DNA of 64,000 nt from Rhizobium pisi. GTDB taxonomy: Bacteria; Pseudomonadota; Alphaproteobacteria; Rhizobiales; Rhizobiaceae. Below, in pieces: positions 36,378-45,699 of this stretch. The notes beneath the pieces were generated by a model. It made no database searches, was not told where the DNA came from, and saw nothing but the letters and a program-made list of their open reading frames with translations. A program made the position numbers and the translations under genes. Each line of letters begins with the position of its first letter. The stretch's first letter is position 1. The DNA lies in assembly GCF_003938655.1 (NCBI RefSeq), contig NZ_RJJT01000001.1, forward strand, positions 310,001-374,000, given 5' to 3'.

Positions 36378-37577
36378 TCAGTCGAAGAAGCCCGCATCCT
36401 CTTCCCTGAGATATCGCCTGGCCGCTGCGGTGTCGATATCGAGGCCGAGCCCCGGCGCTTCCAGCAGGTCCACCATACTGTCCTTCACGATCTGCGGCGG
36501 CAAGCCGACTACCAGATCCTCCCACCAGGGGTCGGAGGCGCTCGGATATTCGAACGCGATGTAATTTGCAGGCAAGGTGGCGCAGACATTGATCAACGCG
36601 CCGAGGCCTAGCAGGCCGTTGGCGGTCCCGTGCGGCGCCATCAGGATCGAGTGCATGTAGGCGTGCTCGGAGACCCATTTGAGTTCGGCAATACCGCCAA
36701 TATCGGCCGGATCGGGGCCGATGACGCGCACCGCCTGCGTCTCGATCAGTTCCTTGAAATTGTGCCGCAGGTAGATCTGCTCGCCAGTGTGGATTGGCGT
36801 GGACGTGGAGATGGTCAGTTCCCGATAGGCCTGCGGATTGACCCACGGCACGTAGTCGCCAGTCAGCATGTCCTCGAGCCACATCAAATTGTACTTCTCG
36901 ACCGCGCGAGCGAACTTGATCGCATCGGGCAGCATCCAGCCCGGGCCGCAGTCGAGCGCCAGGCTGACTTTGTCGCCCAGCACTTCCTTCATCGCGATCA
37001 CGCAGTCGAGCATGTGATTGAAACCGCGCTCGCTGATCACGCCCTGATCCATGGCGCCGTGATAGCCGGCCTTCTTCTGCGTCACGCCGTAGTGGAAGTC
37101 CTCGATGGTGTCCTTCATGTTGGAGTGGAACGAGATTCCTTGCTTGACCATGAAGAAGTTCTGCGGCTGCTCCATCATCCATTTGGCGTCAGCCGCGTAA
37201 TCTTCCGGCCGGTCGCCCGTGCGTTTCCGGCGGATCGAGCCGTTGTAGACCCGCACCTTGTCCCGCACCTTCCCGCCGAGCAGCTTATAGACGGGCACGC
37301 CCGCGGCCTTGCCGGCAATATCCCACAGCGCATGCTCAATAGCGCTCACTGCCGCGCCGTACGGCTTGAAAGAGCCGCGTTGGCGGATCTTCAGCATGAC
37401 TCTCTCGACGTCGGTCGGGTCTTCGCCGATCAGCGCCTCGCGGAAATGCAGCACAAAGGGCTTGAGGTAGGACTTGGTGAACTCGACTTCGCCCAAGCCA
37501 TAGAGGCCCTCGTCCGTGACGATGCGCACGATCGGGTGTTTGCCGATAACGGCGCAGCGCAGATCGGTGATCTTCAT
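36378..37577 (-). CDS. enolase-superfamily dehydratase (mandelate racemase/muconate lactonizing type), first
   Basis: A 399-residue metal-dependent enzyme with the capping domain (residues 1-125) and TIM-barrel domain of the superfamily. Metal ligands and bases are visible: Asp in SLALDCGPGW, Glu in LMWLEDM, Glu in PIHTGEQIYL and a His in MAPHGTANGL. This set fits acid-sugar dehydratases of the mandelate-racemase subgroup. The substrate cannot be named. It is the last gene of a minus-strand operon with two more such enzymes and a GntR regulator. Confidence 0.88.
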   Translation of the reverse strand: MKITDLRCAVIGKHPIVRIVTDEGLYGLGEVEFTKSYLKPFVLHFREALIGEDPTDVERVMLKIRQRGSFKPYGAAVSAIEHALWDIAGKAAGVPVYKLLGGKVRDKVRVYNGSIRRKRTGDRPEDYAADAKWMMEQPQNFFMVKQGISFHSNMKDTIEDFHYGVTQKKAGYHGAMDQGVISERGFNHMLDCVIAMKEVLGDKVSLALDCGPGWMLPDAIKFARAVEKYNLMWLEDMLTGDYVPWVNPQAYRELTISTSTPIHTGEQIYLRHNFKELIETQAVRVIGPDPADIGGIAELKWVSEHAYMHSILMAPHGTANGLLGLGALINVCATLPANYIAFEYPSASDPWWEDLVVGLPPQIVKDSMVDLLEAPGLGLDIDTAAARRYLREEDAGFFD

Positions 37578-37594
37578 CTTTGTTCCTTTTCGCC

Positions 37595-38956
37595 TCAGCT
37601 CCAGGTGCGATCCCAGGAATATTCATCGTCCCAGTGATCCGTGGGGCGCCAGATGCCGGTGACACCCGGCTGCAGATGTTGCGCGATCACCTCGTCGACG
37701 ACGTCGTCAATCCCCAGGCCAGGCTTGTCCGGAACAGTGATGAAGCCGTCCTTCACCAGCGGCTTGGGAAGGCCGGTGACGATATCGTCCCACCAGTCGA
37801 CATCGGCGGAATGGTATTCGAGCGCCATGAAATTTTCGGTCGCGGTCGCCACGTGTGCGGCGGCCATTGCGGCGATTGGACTTTCTGCCATGTGGATGGC
37901 CATGGCGACACCATGGTCCTGCGCCATATCGCCGATCTTCTTGGTCTCGAGGATGCCCCCGCTGGTAAGCAGGTCCGGATGGATAACCGAGACGCCGCCA
38001 CTCTTCAGCAGAGGCTCGAAGCCCTCCTTGAGGTATATGTCCTCGCCAGTGCAGATCGGCACCGTGGTGGCGTCCTGCAGTTGTCGGTACTGCTCGGTAT
38101 ACTGCCAGGGGATCACATCCTCGAGCCAGGCCGGGACGTATTTTTCAATTCGCCTGGCAAGGCGAATGCCGTTCTGCATGGAGATATGGCCGATATGGTC
38201 GATCGCCAGCGGCACATCCATGCCGATGACCTCACGAACCTCGGCGATGTATTGCTCAAGCAGGTCGAGGCCCTTGTCGGAAAAGTGCAGGCCGGTAAAC
38301 GGGTGCGGGACATTATGCAAATCGTAGGCAGCGTTGCGGACGCGCCGCTCTTCAAGGGTCTTCAGCGGTCCGCGGCCCGGACTGTCCCGGTACCCTTCCA
38401 GTGAGCCGGCAGGAAACACGACCGCGCCGGGCACATCCGCGATCTGCATCAATCCCAGATCCATCTTGAGGAAGGTGAATCCTAGCTCCATGCGCTGCTT
38501 GAGGCGCTTGCCGGTCTCGGTACCGCTCGGCACGGTGGCGTCGGTATCACAGTAGACGCGCACTTTCTCCCGAAACCGGCCGCCGAGCATCTGGTAGATA
38601 GGGACACCATAGGCCTTGCCGGCAAGATCCCACAACGCGATTTCGACCGCCGATACGCCGCCGCCTTGCCGGCCGTGCCCGCCGAACTGCTTGATCCGGC
38701 GAAACAGGCGGTCGATGTTGCAAGGATTCTCGCCGAGCAACCGACTTTTCAGCATTAGCGCGTAGGTGGCGCTGGCGCCGTCGCGCACCTCGCCAAGTCC
38801 GACGATGCCCTGGTTCGTGTAAATCTTGAGCAGCACCGAGGTGAACGGCGCGCCGACAATTTCGGCGACCCGCATGTCGGTAATGCGAAGGTCGGACGGC
38901 TTGGAATGCGTGTTCACCCGATTGAGCGCCTCGTCGGCTTCCTCTGCTTCTGGCAT
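37595..38956 (-). CDS. enolase-superfamily dehydratase, second
   Basis: A 453-residue member, longer than the usual 380-400 owing to an N-terminal extension of about 20 residues and an insert around residues 170-210 ([20 protein letters not shown]). Catalytic and metal residues: Lys in FTFLKMDLG, Asp in PLAIDHIGH, Glu in AWLEDVIPW, Glu in ICTGEDIYL and His in [10 protein letters not shown]. The ATG at 38956 has a gaggat ribosome site. The set KxD, D-x-H, ED, GED, H differs slightly from the neighbours, suggesting a different acid sugar or a later step. Confidence 0.87.
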   Translation of the reverse strand: MPEAEEADEALNRVNTHSKPSDLRITDMRVAEIVGAPFTSVLLKIYTNQGIVGLGEVRDGASATYALMLKSRLLGENPCNIDRLFRRIKQFGGHGRQGGGVSAVEIALWDLAGKAYGVPIYQMLGGRFREKVRVYCDTDATVPSGTETGKRLKQRMELGFTFLKMDLGLMQIADVPGAVVFPAGSLEGYRDSPGRGPLKTLEERRVRNAAYDLHNVPHPFTGLHFSDKGLDLLEQYIAEVREVIGMDVPLAIDHIGHISMQNGIRLARRIEKYVPAWLEDVIPWQYTEQYRQLQDATTVPICTGEDIYLKEGFEPLLKSGGVSVIHPDLLTSGGILETKKIGDMAQDHGVAMAIHMAESPIAAMAAAHVATATENFMALEYHSADVDWWDDIVTGLPKPLVKDGFITVPDKPGLGIDDVVDEVIAQHLQPGVTGIWRPTDHWDDEYSWDRTWS

Positions 38957-39020
38957 GATTTATCCTCGTTCTGTCGGCGGGGTTCGTCGCCGCGCACGGC
39001 TGCGGCGGCATGGAGCGTTG

Positions 39021-40187
39021 CTAGTCCAACTCTATCTCGTGGCTTTGAAGGTAGTCGCGGTTCATTTCGACGCCCAGACCAGGCTTGGGCGTAAGCTTGA
39101 GGCTGCCGTTCGAAACATCGAGCGGCCTGTCGATGAGGTGATCGTATTTGCCCAGGTTCCACTCTGACGTTTCGAGTTTGTAGAAGTTAGGAACGGTCAT
39201 CATCACCTGCGCTCCCGCAACCACGTTGATCGGTCCTGCGGCGTCGTGCGGCGAGACCGGGATGTAGTAGGCTTCGCATAAGGCGGAAATCTTCTTGAGT
39301 TCGGTAATGCCGCCGGTCCAGGTGACATCAGGCATGATGTAGTCGGCGAGCCTGTTTTCGAGCACCGGCACGAAATCCCACTTCGTGTGGCCACGCTCGC
39401 CCCATGAGATCGCGGCGCTGACCTTCTCACGGACCTGTCTGAGAGCGCTGAGGCTCTCCGGTGGACAGGGCTCCTCGAACCAGTCGATCTGACCAGCCTC
39501 CTCGAGGCTTCGACAAAGGCGAATGGCAGTGGGAACGTCAAACCGGCCATGCGCATCGATGAGGATGTCGACATCAGGGCCTGCCGTTTCGCGGATCAGA
39601 GCCGTCAGTTCGGCAGCTTCGCGCTCATCCTTGCGGCTCATGCTGCCATCGAGGTAACCGTCCCGCTGTTCGCGAGGTTGACCATCCGCGGTGTGGCCTT
39701 GGTAGGGGAAAGGATCGAACTTGAGCGCAGTGTGGCCTGACTCGACGATGTCTCGAATTTCCCGGACCACAGCCTCCTTGCTGGTAAACTTGGCCTGGTT
39801 GGGGTGGGTGTAGAGCGCAATTTCATCGCGTACCGGTCCACCCAACAGCTCGTAAATTGGCTTGCCAAGGACTTTGCCTCGGATGTCCCAAAGGGCTATG
39901 TCGATGGCGCTCACGCATTCGACTGCGGCGCCGCGACTGCCCATGTAGGTGAAGCTGCGGAATATCTTGTGCCACAGATACTCGATACGCGCCGGGTCCT
40001 CGCCTGTCACAGCGGCACCGATCTGCCGCAGGATCGTGCAGAGCGCGCGATTGGCGAGCCTTGTCGTGGTGGTGATCTCTCCCCAGCCGCTCAGCCCCTC
40101 GTCGGTTGTCACCTCAACGAACAGATACTCTCCCCAATAAGAAGCATCGGATTTGATGAGCCACGGCCGAACGCTGGTGATTTTCAT
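39021..40187 (-). CDS. enolase-superfamily dehydratase, third (galactonate dehydratase-like)
   Basis: A 388-residue enzyme closest in pattern to galactonate-type dehydratases. Key residues: Lys in TALKFDPFPY, Asp-Ala-His in ILIDAHGRFD, Glu in DWFEEPCPPES, Glu in ISWGERGHTK and His in VSPHDAAGPI. The capping-domain pieces GWGEITTTTR and ALWDIRGKVLGKPIYELLGG are standard. It starts the enzyme part of the minus-strand operon 53 bases after the GntR gene. The exact substrate is open. Confidence 0.88.
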   Translation of the reverse strand: MKITSVRPWLIKSDASYWGEYLFVEVTTDEGLSGWGEITTTTRLANRALCTILRQIGAAVTGEDPARIEYLWHKIFRSFTYMGSRGAAVECVSAIDIALWDIRGKVLGKPIYELLGGPVRDEIALYTHPNQAKFTSKEAVVREIRDIVESGHTALKFDPFPYQGHTADGQPREQRDGYLDGSMSRKDEREAAELTALIRETAGPDVDILIDAHGRFDVPTAIRLCRSLEEAGQIDWFEEPCPPESLSALRQVREKVSAAISWGERGHTKWDFVPVLENRLADYIMPDVTWTGGITELKKISALCEAYYIPVSPHDAAGPINVVAGAQVMMTVPNFYKLETSEWNLGKYDHLIDRPLDVSNGSLKLTPKPGLGVEMNRDYLQSHEIELD

Positions 40188-40240
40188 CTCAACTGCCTTA
40201 TCTGAAGTGGTCGGGATAACGGTATTCCAGGTCCTGTATT

Positions 40241-40963
40241 CTATCCTGCCCGAGCGGCGTTACGCGCACGCATGTGTTCGAGGATGTGCCGGCCGGAGCC
40301 TTCGACATGGCGTGCAATGAGTTCGGCAGCCTCGTTCGCATTTCCAGCTTTTACATGCGCGATGAGCTCGCGATGCTCGCTCAGGATCGCGGCACGCCGG
40401 GCGAGCGTGAAGTTGAAGCGCCGGCTCACGGCTCGAAGCACTTCGCGATGCTTCCACCAAAGCTCGGCGGCATGGCGGTTGTAGTGCTTTTGATACATGA
40501 CGGTGTGAAAGGCGGTGTCCAGCTCGCTGTGCCTCAACGTGTCGACGAAGTCGTTCTCTTCAATCAGGCCTTGGATGCGTTCGAGTTCAGCAATGTCCTC
40601 GACGGTGGCCATATTCACGAACCATCGGGTCAGTGCCGGCTCGATCAAGACTCCGATCTCGTAGATGTCCCGAACGAAATCCTGATCGATGGGCCGGACG
40701 CGCGCTCCGCGGTTGGGAACGAGGGTGACAAAGCCCTCCCCGCGCAACAGTTGCAGAGCCTCGCGCACGGGGTTGGTCGAAGTGCCATGGCGCCGGGCGA
40801 GATCGGTGACCACAAGCCGTTCGTTGGCAGCGAGCCGCCCTTCAATGATGTCTTCCCTGATCAGTTGATAAAGCGAGGCACCCTCGCTGGAGGCCCCGAT
40901 AGCGTCGATCCCTTCGGGTGGCTGTGCTTTAAAATCGCTTGTTTCGGCCAAGGCTGTCCCCAT
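40241..40963 (-). CDS. GntR family transcriptional regulator (FCD type)
   Basis: Regulator of 240 residues from the ATG at 40963. The winged-helix part is about residues 25-85 (LVVTDLARRHGTSTNPVREALQLL in two parts), and the FCD domain follows with a His-rich patch (TAFHTVMYQKHYNRHAAELWW in parts). It lies between two divergent blocks of one probable regulon: three dehydratases downstream on its own strand, and an ABC importer plus a fourth dehydratase across the gap. A role as acid-sugar-responsive repressor is inferred from this position. Confidence 0.9.
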   Translation of the reverse strand: MGTALAETSDFKAQPPEGIDAIGASSEGASLYQLIREDIIEGRLAANERLVVTDLARRHGTSTNPVREALQLLRGEGFVTLVPNRGARVRPIDQDFVRDIYEIGVLIEPALTRWFVNMATVEDIAELERIQGLIEENDFVDTLRHSELDTAFHTVMYQKHYNRHAAELWWKHREVLRAVSRRFNFTLARRAAILSEHRELIAHVKAGNANEAAELIARHVEGSGRHILEHMRARNAARAG

Positions 40964-41159
40964 GAATACACATATTGCTCGGATATCACGCGATGTTGCT
41001 ACAAACAATGTACGATTTTGCTAGTTGACAGGCAATCTCTGATCTGAAAACGTATGATGAGCTCGAAAAAATACATTTGGCCGGAAACGTCCCGCGGCCA
41101 CGAGCAAAGACCGCTCGCCTCGACGCAGAGCGGCATGGGAGAGAACCTGGAGGATACCT
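40964..41159. promoter_or_regulatory. divergent control region of the acid-sugar regulon
   Basis: The 196-base gap between GntR and the binding-protein gene has no reading frame of its own. A TTGACA-like box is at 41025-41030 pointing toward the binding-protein gene, with TATGAT at 41053-41058 but a 22-base spacer, longer than ideal. A GntR operator is expected here but no clear palindrome was fixed. Confidence 0.45.
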
Positions 41160-42638
41160 ATGACGAGGATTTCACTCGGTGGTGCCGTCCTGCGCGGCAC
41201 TGTCTCCACTGTTTTGATGGTATCGTTGATGTCCGCGTCTGCGCTGGGTGCGCCGGTCGACTTGAGCAAGTGGTCGCCGCAATATGTGCGCTCCATTGCC
41301 GGCACACAGGATTTTGACACCGCGGCCGATTGCGCCAAGGTCACGCCGCTCGACTACAAGGGGCGACTGACTTTCTGGTATCAGGGCGTGTTCGAGGGCG
41401 ACCCCGACCTCCTGCGCCAATATTACAAGGAGTTCTTCGAGACCTTCCGCAAAACCTATCCAAACATCCAGCTTGAGGAACAAGCCCTCACCTATAACGA
41501 CCTGCTGGATAAGTTCCGGACCGCACTCCTTGGCAATGCAGCGCCCATGGCGGTCCGCCTGCAGATCCTGGGCGGCACCGAGTTCGCCTCAAAGGGCTAT
41601 TTGCAGCCGCTCAAACCCGAGGATGTAGGGTATTCGACCGAGGATTTCTGGCCCGGCGCAATGAAGGCTGTAACCTGGGAGGGGGTGACCTACGGCATTC
41701 CCACCAACAATGAGACGATGGCGTTTATCTGGAACGCCGACATCTTTAAGCGTGCAGGCCTCGATCCGGAAAAGGCTCCGGCAACCTGGGACGACGTCGT
41801 CAAGTATTCCAAGCAGATCCACGACAAACTCGGCATTGCCGGTTACGGCCTCGTGGCTCGCAAGAATGCCGGCAATACGCCGTACCGCTTCATGCCGCAG
41901 CTGTGGGCCTATGGCGGCGGCGTCTTCGATGAAGCCACCGCCAACCCGACCTATAAGAAGGTCGAGCTCAATAGCCCGCAGAGCAAGGCGGCATTGCAAG
42001 CCTCCTACGATATGTATGTTCGCGACAAGTCGGTTCCCGTTTCGGCGCTCACCAACCAGCAGGCCGACAACCAGCCCCTCTTCCTCGCTGGCCAGCTCGG
42101 CATGATGATCTCGCACCCGTCCGACTACAACGTCATGCTCGACCTCCAGAAGAAGACGACGGGCAGCGACAAGGACAAGGCGCAGACCGTCATCGACAAC
42201 ATGCGCTACGGTCTGATTCCGACCGGCCCCGACGGCAAACGTGCCGTCGTGTTTGGCGGCTCCAACATTCACATCCTGAAGCCCGAATATGTGGAGGGCG
42301 GCAAGGTAGACGAGCCGGCTGCAAAGGCTATCATCTGCATGTGGACGAGCCCCGAATGGTCGCTGAAGATGGCCTATGCCGGCTCGAACCCGGGAAACCT
42401 TAACGGCTTCAAGACCAAATGGATGAAGGAACGTCTTGATAACATCAAGTTCCTTGATGTCACGACCTCGATGCTGCCGTACGGCATCCCGTTCCCGGCG
42501 CTGCCACAGGCGCCCGAGATCATGAACATCATCGTCCCCGACATGCTGCAGAATGCCCTGACTGGAGCCATGACCGTCGACCAAGCAGCGGACGACGCAG
42601 CCAAGAAGGTAAAAGACCTGACGGACGGCGGACTCTAG
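41160..42638 (+). CDS. ABC sugar-type substrate-binding protein
   Basis: Periplasmic binding protein of 492 residues, family 1 (carbohydrate) type, longer than the usual 420. A Sec signal peptide is visible (VSTVLMVSLMSASALGA). Typical parts are LTFWYQGVFEGDPDLLRQYY near residue 66, YGIPTNNETMAFIWNADIFK near residue 178 and MISHPSDYNVML. The family residues in PATWDDVVKYSKQIHDK confirm the fold. It opens the plus-strand importer operon; a stem-loop follows its stop. Confidence 0.93.
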   Translation: MTRISLGGAVLRGTVSTVLMVSLMSASALGAPVDLSKWSPQYVRSIAGTQDFDTAADCAKVTPLDYKGRLTFWYQGVFEGDPDLLRQYYKEFFETFRKTYPNIQLEEQALTYNDLLDKFRTALLGNAAPMAVRLQILGGTEFASKGYLQPLKPEDVGYSTEDFWPGAMKAVTWEGVTYGIPTNNETMAFIWNADIFKRAGLDPEKAPATWDDVVKYSKQIHDKLGIAGYGLVARKNAGNTPYRFMPQLWAYGGGVFDEATANPTYKKVELNSPQSKAALQASYDMYVRDKSVPVSALTNQQADNQPLFLAGQLGMMISHPSDYNVMLDLQKKTTGSDKDKAQTVIDNMRYGLIPTGPDGKRAVVFGGSNIHILKPEYVEGGKVDEPAAKAIICMWTSPEWSLKMAYAGSNPGNLNGFKTKWMKERLDNIKFLDVTTSMLPYGIPFPALPQAPEIMNIIVPDMLQNALTGAMTVDQAADDAAKKVKDLTDGGL

Positions 42639-42657
42639 TCCAAGCCTGCCGATCTGA

Positions 42658-42682
42658 CCGGCTGCGCCTCGATTGCAGCCGG
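42658..42682 (+). terminator. stem-loop between binding protein and permease genes
   Basis: CCGGCTGC (42658-42665) pairs perfectly with GCAGCCGG (42675-42682) across a nine-base loop and is followed by TTTC. In importer operons such a hairpin usually protects or partly ends the transcript, so that more binding protein than permease is made. Confidence 0.6.
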
Positions 42683-42711
42683 TTTCTCCCGAAGAATAAG
42701 GGCAGGGCACA

Positions 42712-43671
42712 GTGACAATCTTGAGTGGCAAGGCCGAGGCACGCCGAAGACTGCAACCCGATAGGTCCGGCGTGCTGCGAAGGATTTGGGAGCATCGCGC
42801 TGACTACGCATACGTGCTTCCTGCGATCGCCGTGATGCTCATCGTCATTGCCTATCCGATCTACTACACGATCGAGCTGTCGTTCTTTAATACACCGCCT
42901 GGCCTACAACTCCGGGACAAGATTTTCGTCGGCCTCGACAACTACATCGCCATCCTCACAAGTCCGGTGTTCTGGAGGGTCACCTCGAATACTCTTATCT
43001 GGACACTGGCATCCACTTTTGTCTCATTTGTCCTGGGATTTGCCTGCGCCTTGGCGCTCCATCGAGACTTTATCGGCCGCGGCATCCTGCGGGCCATCCT
43101 TATCATTCCCTGGGTCATCAGCGCGGTCGCCGCGTCTTATATCTGGAAGTGGATCTACCATTCGGACTTTGGGATCATCGGCGCGGTGTTGGTCGGCCTC
43201 GGATTGGCCGACCGGCCGCCGAATTTCATCGACAGCGTCAGCACGGTGCTGCCCTCGCTGATCGTCGTCAATATTTGGCGAGAGTTTCCGTTTGCCATGA
43301 TCATGATGATGGCTGGGCTGCAAACGGTTCCCGATCAGTTGCTGCGCGCCGCAAAGGTCGACGGAGCCAATGCATGGCAGCGGTTCTGGCACGTCACCTT
43401 TCCGCACTTGAGAAACGTCTCGACGGTGACGATCCTTCTGCTGGCAGTGGCAAACTTCAATTCTTTCATCATCCCCTGGATCATGACCGGCGGCGGGCCG
43501 TCGAACGCATCGCATATCTGGATCACCCACATTTATGAACTCGCCTTCGGCCGCCAGCGCTGGGGCGTGGCATCAGCCTATTCGGTGCTGCTGTTCCTGA
43601 TCCTGATGTCGCTCGGCTATTTCTACGTCCGTGCGTTGAGCGGCAATGAACGGAAGGATGGAAACGAATGA
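42712..43671 (+). CDS. ABC sugar importer permease (MalF type)
   Basis: Inner-membrane permease of 319 residues with six or seven membrane segments. The cytoplasmic coupling loop (EAA motif) is visible as LLRAAKVDGANAWQRFWHVT near residue 215. The N-terminus (about 25 residues) is hydrophilic. The start is a GTG at 42712 with agggca upstream. The stop overlaps the next permease start by four bases. Confidence 0.93.
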   Translation: MTILSGKAEARRRLQPDRSGVLRRIWEHRADYAYVLPAIAVMLIVIAYPIYYTIELSFFNTPPGLQLRDKIFVGLDNYIAILTSPVFWRVTSNTLIWTLASTFVSFVLGFACALALHRDFIGRGILRAILIIPWVISAVAASYIWKWIYHSDFGIIGAVLVGLGLADRPPNFIDSVSTVLPSLIVVNIWREFPFAMIMMMAGLQTVPDQLLRAAKVDGANAWQRFWHVTFPHLRNVSTVTILLLAVANFNSFIIPWIMTGGGPSNASHIWITHIYELAFGRQRWGVASAYSVLLFLILMSLGYFYVRALSGNERKDGNE

Positions 43672-44558
43672 GCGCGATTGCCGAGACTGCTCGTCGAAGC
43701 CAAGCGCGTCGCCGTACCCGCATCGATGGATGGCGGTGGGGTGGACGCATCTTCCTTGTGTTCATGCTGCTTTACACCGCATTACCGATGATCTGGATGC
43801 TGATCACCTCGATCAAGTCCGGCTTCGCGGCCATGCAATTCCCACCGCAATGGTGGCCGGACCAACCCACCCTCGCCAGTTACCAGAAGCTGCTCGATCC
43901 GCAAAACAGCGTCGGTCAGGACTTCCTGCGCTTCTTCTGGAACAGCCTTTTCGTCTCCACTGCCACCACCATCCTTTCGGTGATCGTGGCAGTTCCTGCG
44001 GCCTACGCGTTTTCGCGCTTCACCTTCCCGGGCCGTAACTTTCTGTTCTTTGCCGTCCTGCTTCGCAACATGTTCCCGGCGGTGATCTTTCTCGTGCCGC
44101 TCTTCATCCTGATGCGCGCGATCGGGCTGGTGAACACGCATGGGTCGCTCGTCCTCACCTACCTCACATTCGGCCTGCCGCTGGCAATCTGGCTGCTCAA
44201 GGGCTTCTACGACAACATCCCGGTGCAACTCGAGCAGGCCGCACGCATCGACGGAGCAACACGGTTCCAGGCCTTTATCCTGATCGTAATGCCGCTCTCG
44301 GCGCCGGGGATCATCGCCACGGCGATCTATTCCTTCATCGGCGCGTGGAACGAGTACATCTATGCCTACACCTTCCTCTCCAAGAACGAGCAGTTGACGC
44401 TGCCGGTCGGCATCCAGCGCTTCTTCTCGGAAAACACGACGGACTTTCCAGGGCTGATGGCGGCGAGCTTCATGATGAGTGTGCCCGTCGTGGTCCTGTT
44501 CCTCGTCCTGCAACGATACTTCGTACGCGCCCTTACGGAAGGCGCAGTCAAGCACTAG
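43668..44558 (+). CDS. ABC sugar importer permease (MalG type)
   Basis: Second permease, 296 residues, six membrane segments. The EAA loop is LEQAARIDGATRFQAFILIV near residue 187, followed by MPLSAPGIIATAIYSFIGAW. Residues 1-25 are basic and cytoplasmic. It forms the channel with the upstream permease and is translated with it through an ATGA overlap. Confidence 0.93.
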   Translation: MSAIAETARRSQARRRTRIDGWRWGGRIFLVFMLLYTALPMIWMLITSIKSGFAAMQFPPQWWPDQPTLASYQKLLDPQNSVGQDFLRFFWNSLFVSTATTILSVIVAVPAAYAFSRFTFPGRNFLFFAVLLRNMFPAVIFLVPLFILMRAIGLVNTHGSLVLTYLTFGLPLAIWLLKGFYDNIPVQLEQAARIDGATRFQAFILIVMPLSAPGIIATAIYSFIGAWNEYIYAYTFLSKNEQLTLPVGIQRFFSENTTDFPGLMAASFMMSVPVVVLFLVLQRYFVRALTEGAVKH

Positions 44559-44568
44559 GGAGCTGCCG

Positions 44569-45666
44569 GTGGCCCACGTGGTCCTCAAAGATCTGGTCAA
44601 GACCTATGGCAGCTTCAAAGCTGTCAACAATGTTTCGCTGACGGTCAACGACGGCGAATTCGTTGCACTCGTCGGCCCTTCAGGCTGCGGCAAGACAACC
44701 ACGCTCAATCTAGTGGCGGGGCTCATCCCCATCACATCTGGCGACATCGTCATCGGCGACAGGGTGGTCAACGACCTCGACCCCAAGGACCGGGACATCG
44801 CAATGGTGTTCCAGAACTACGCGCTCTATCCGCAGAAATCGGTCTACAAAAATCTGGCGTTCCCGCTGCAGATGCGCAAACTGCCAAGGGACGAGATCGA
44901 CAGGAAGGTCAAGGAAGCAGCGCGCGTGCTCGACATGACGCAGCTGCTCGAGCGCAAGCCGCGTGAACTTTCGGGCGGGCAACAGCAGCGCGTGGCGCTG
45001 GGCCGTGCCCTCGTTCGAGATCCGGCGGTCTTCCTGATGGATGAACCACTCTCCAACCTCGACGCAAAGCTGCGCGTGCAGATGCGGTCGGAGATCAAGC
45101 GTTTCCACCAGGACCTCAACGCGACGATCATCTACGTGACGCACGACCAGCTCGAAGCGGTAACCATGGCCGACAGGATGGCGGTGATGAACGGCGGCTA
45201 CCTGCAGCAATACGATACGCCGGCGCAGGTCTTTGCCCATCCTGTGAACATGTTCGTCGCCAGCTTCGTCGGCAGCCCGGCGATGAGCCTTGTTCCGCTG
45301 GAGGCATCAACGGCAAACGGCAGCACTGTGTTGACGAGCGCGGAGGGCTGGCGCCTCGAACTCTCGCCAGAAAACGCTCAGAAGGTCTCGAGGGCAACAA
45401 CCAGGAAAGTCGTGCTCGGCGCACGACACTCGACGATCAGGCTGCATAAGAGTGCGATACCTGGAAGCGTCCCTGCCAAGGCCTACACGGTGGAGCCGAC
45501 CGGAGACGTCACTTTCGTGCAGGCGTTCCTGTCAGGCGCCATCGTCAATGTCAGCGTGCCGCCGACCATTGCCGTGGCGCCCGACGAACAAATTTGGCTC
45601 GAGTTCGATCAGGAGCGGATGCATCTGTTCGACGGCGAAACAGAAATGGCACTCAAGGCCAACTAA
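44569..45666 (+). CDS. ABC sugar importer ATPase (MalK/UgpC type)
   Basis: ATPase of 365 residues. Walker A is GPSGCGKTTTLNLVAG, the Q-loop FQNYALYPQKSV, the signature [15 protein letters not shown] and Walker B VFLMDEPLSNLD, followed by the switch His (YVTHDQLEAV). The C-terminal 130 residues form the TOBE regulatory domain. The frame is open upstream, but the GTG at 44569 gives the family start (VAHVVLKDLVKTYG) 10 bases after the permease stop. It completes a CUT1-type importer. Confidence 0.94.
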   Translation: MAHVVLKDLVKTYGSFKAVNNVSLTVNDGEFVALVGPSGCGKTTTLNLVAGLIPITSGDIVIGDRVVNDLDPKDRDIAMVFQNYALYPQKSVYKNLAFPLQMRKLPRDEIDRKVKEAARVLDMTQLLERKPRELSGGQQQRVALGRALVRDPAVFLMDEPLSNLDAKLRVQMRSEIKRFHQDLNATIIYVTHDQLEAVTMADRMAVMNGGYLQQYDTPAQVFAHPVNMFVASFVGSPAMSLVPLEASTANGSTVLTSAEGWRLELSPENAQKVSRATTRKVVLGARHSTIRLHKSAIPGSVPAKAYTVEPTGDVTFVQAFLSGAIVNVSVPPTIAVAPDEQIWLEFDQERMHLFDGETEMALKAN

Positions 45667-45699
45667 GACCAGGCGGATGCGTGTGAAACGAGGGCGTGG

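Noticed and set aside
36173..36397. N-terminal extension of the NfeD protein
   Set aside because: The extension consists of integrase remnant sequence, and a signal-like N-terminus follows the ATG at 36172.
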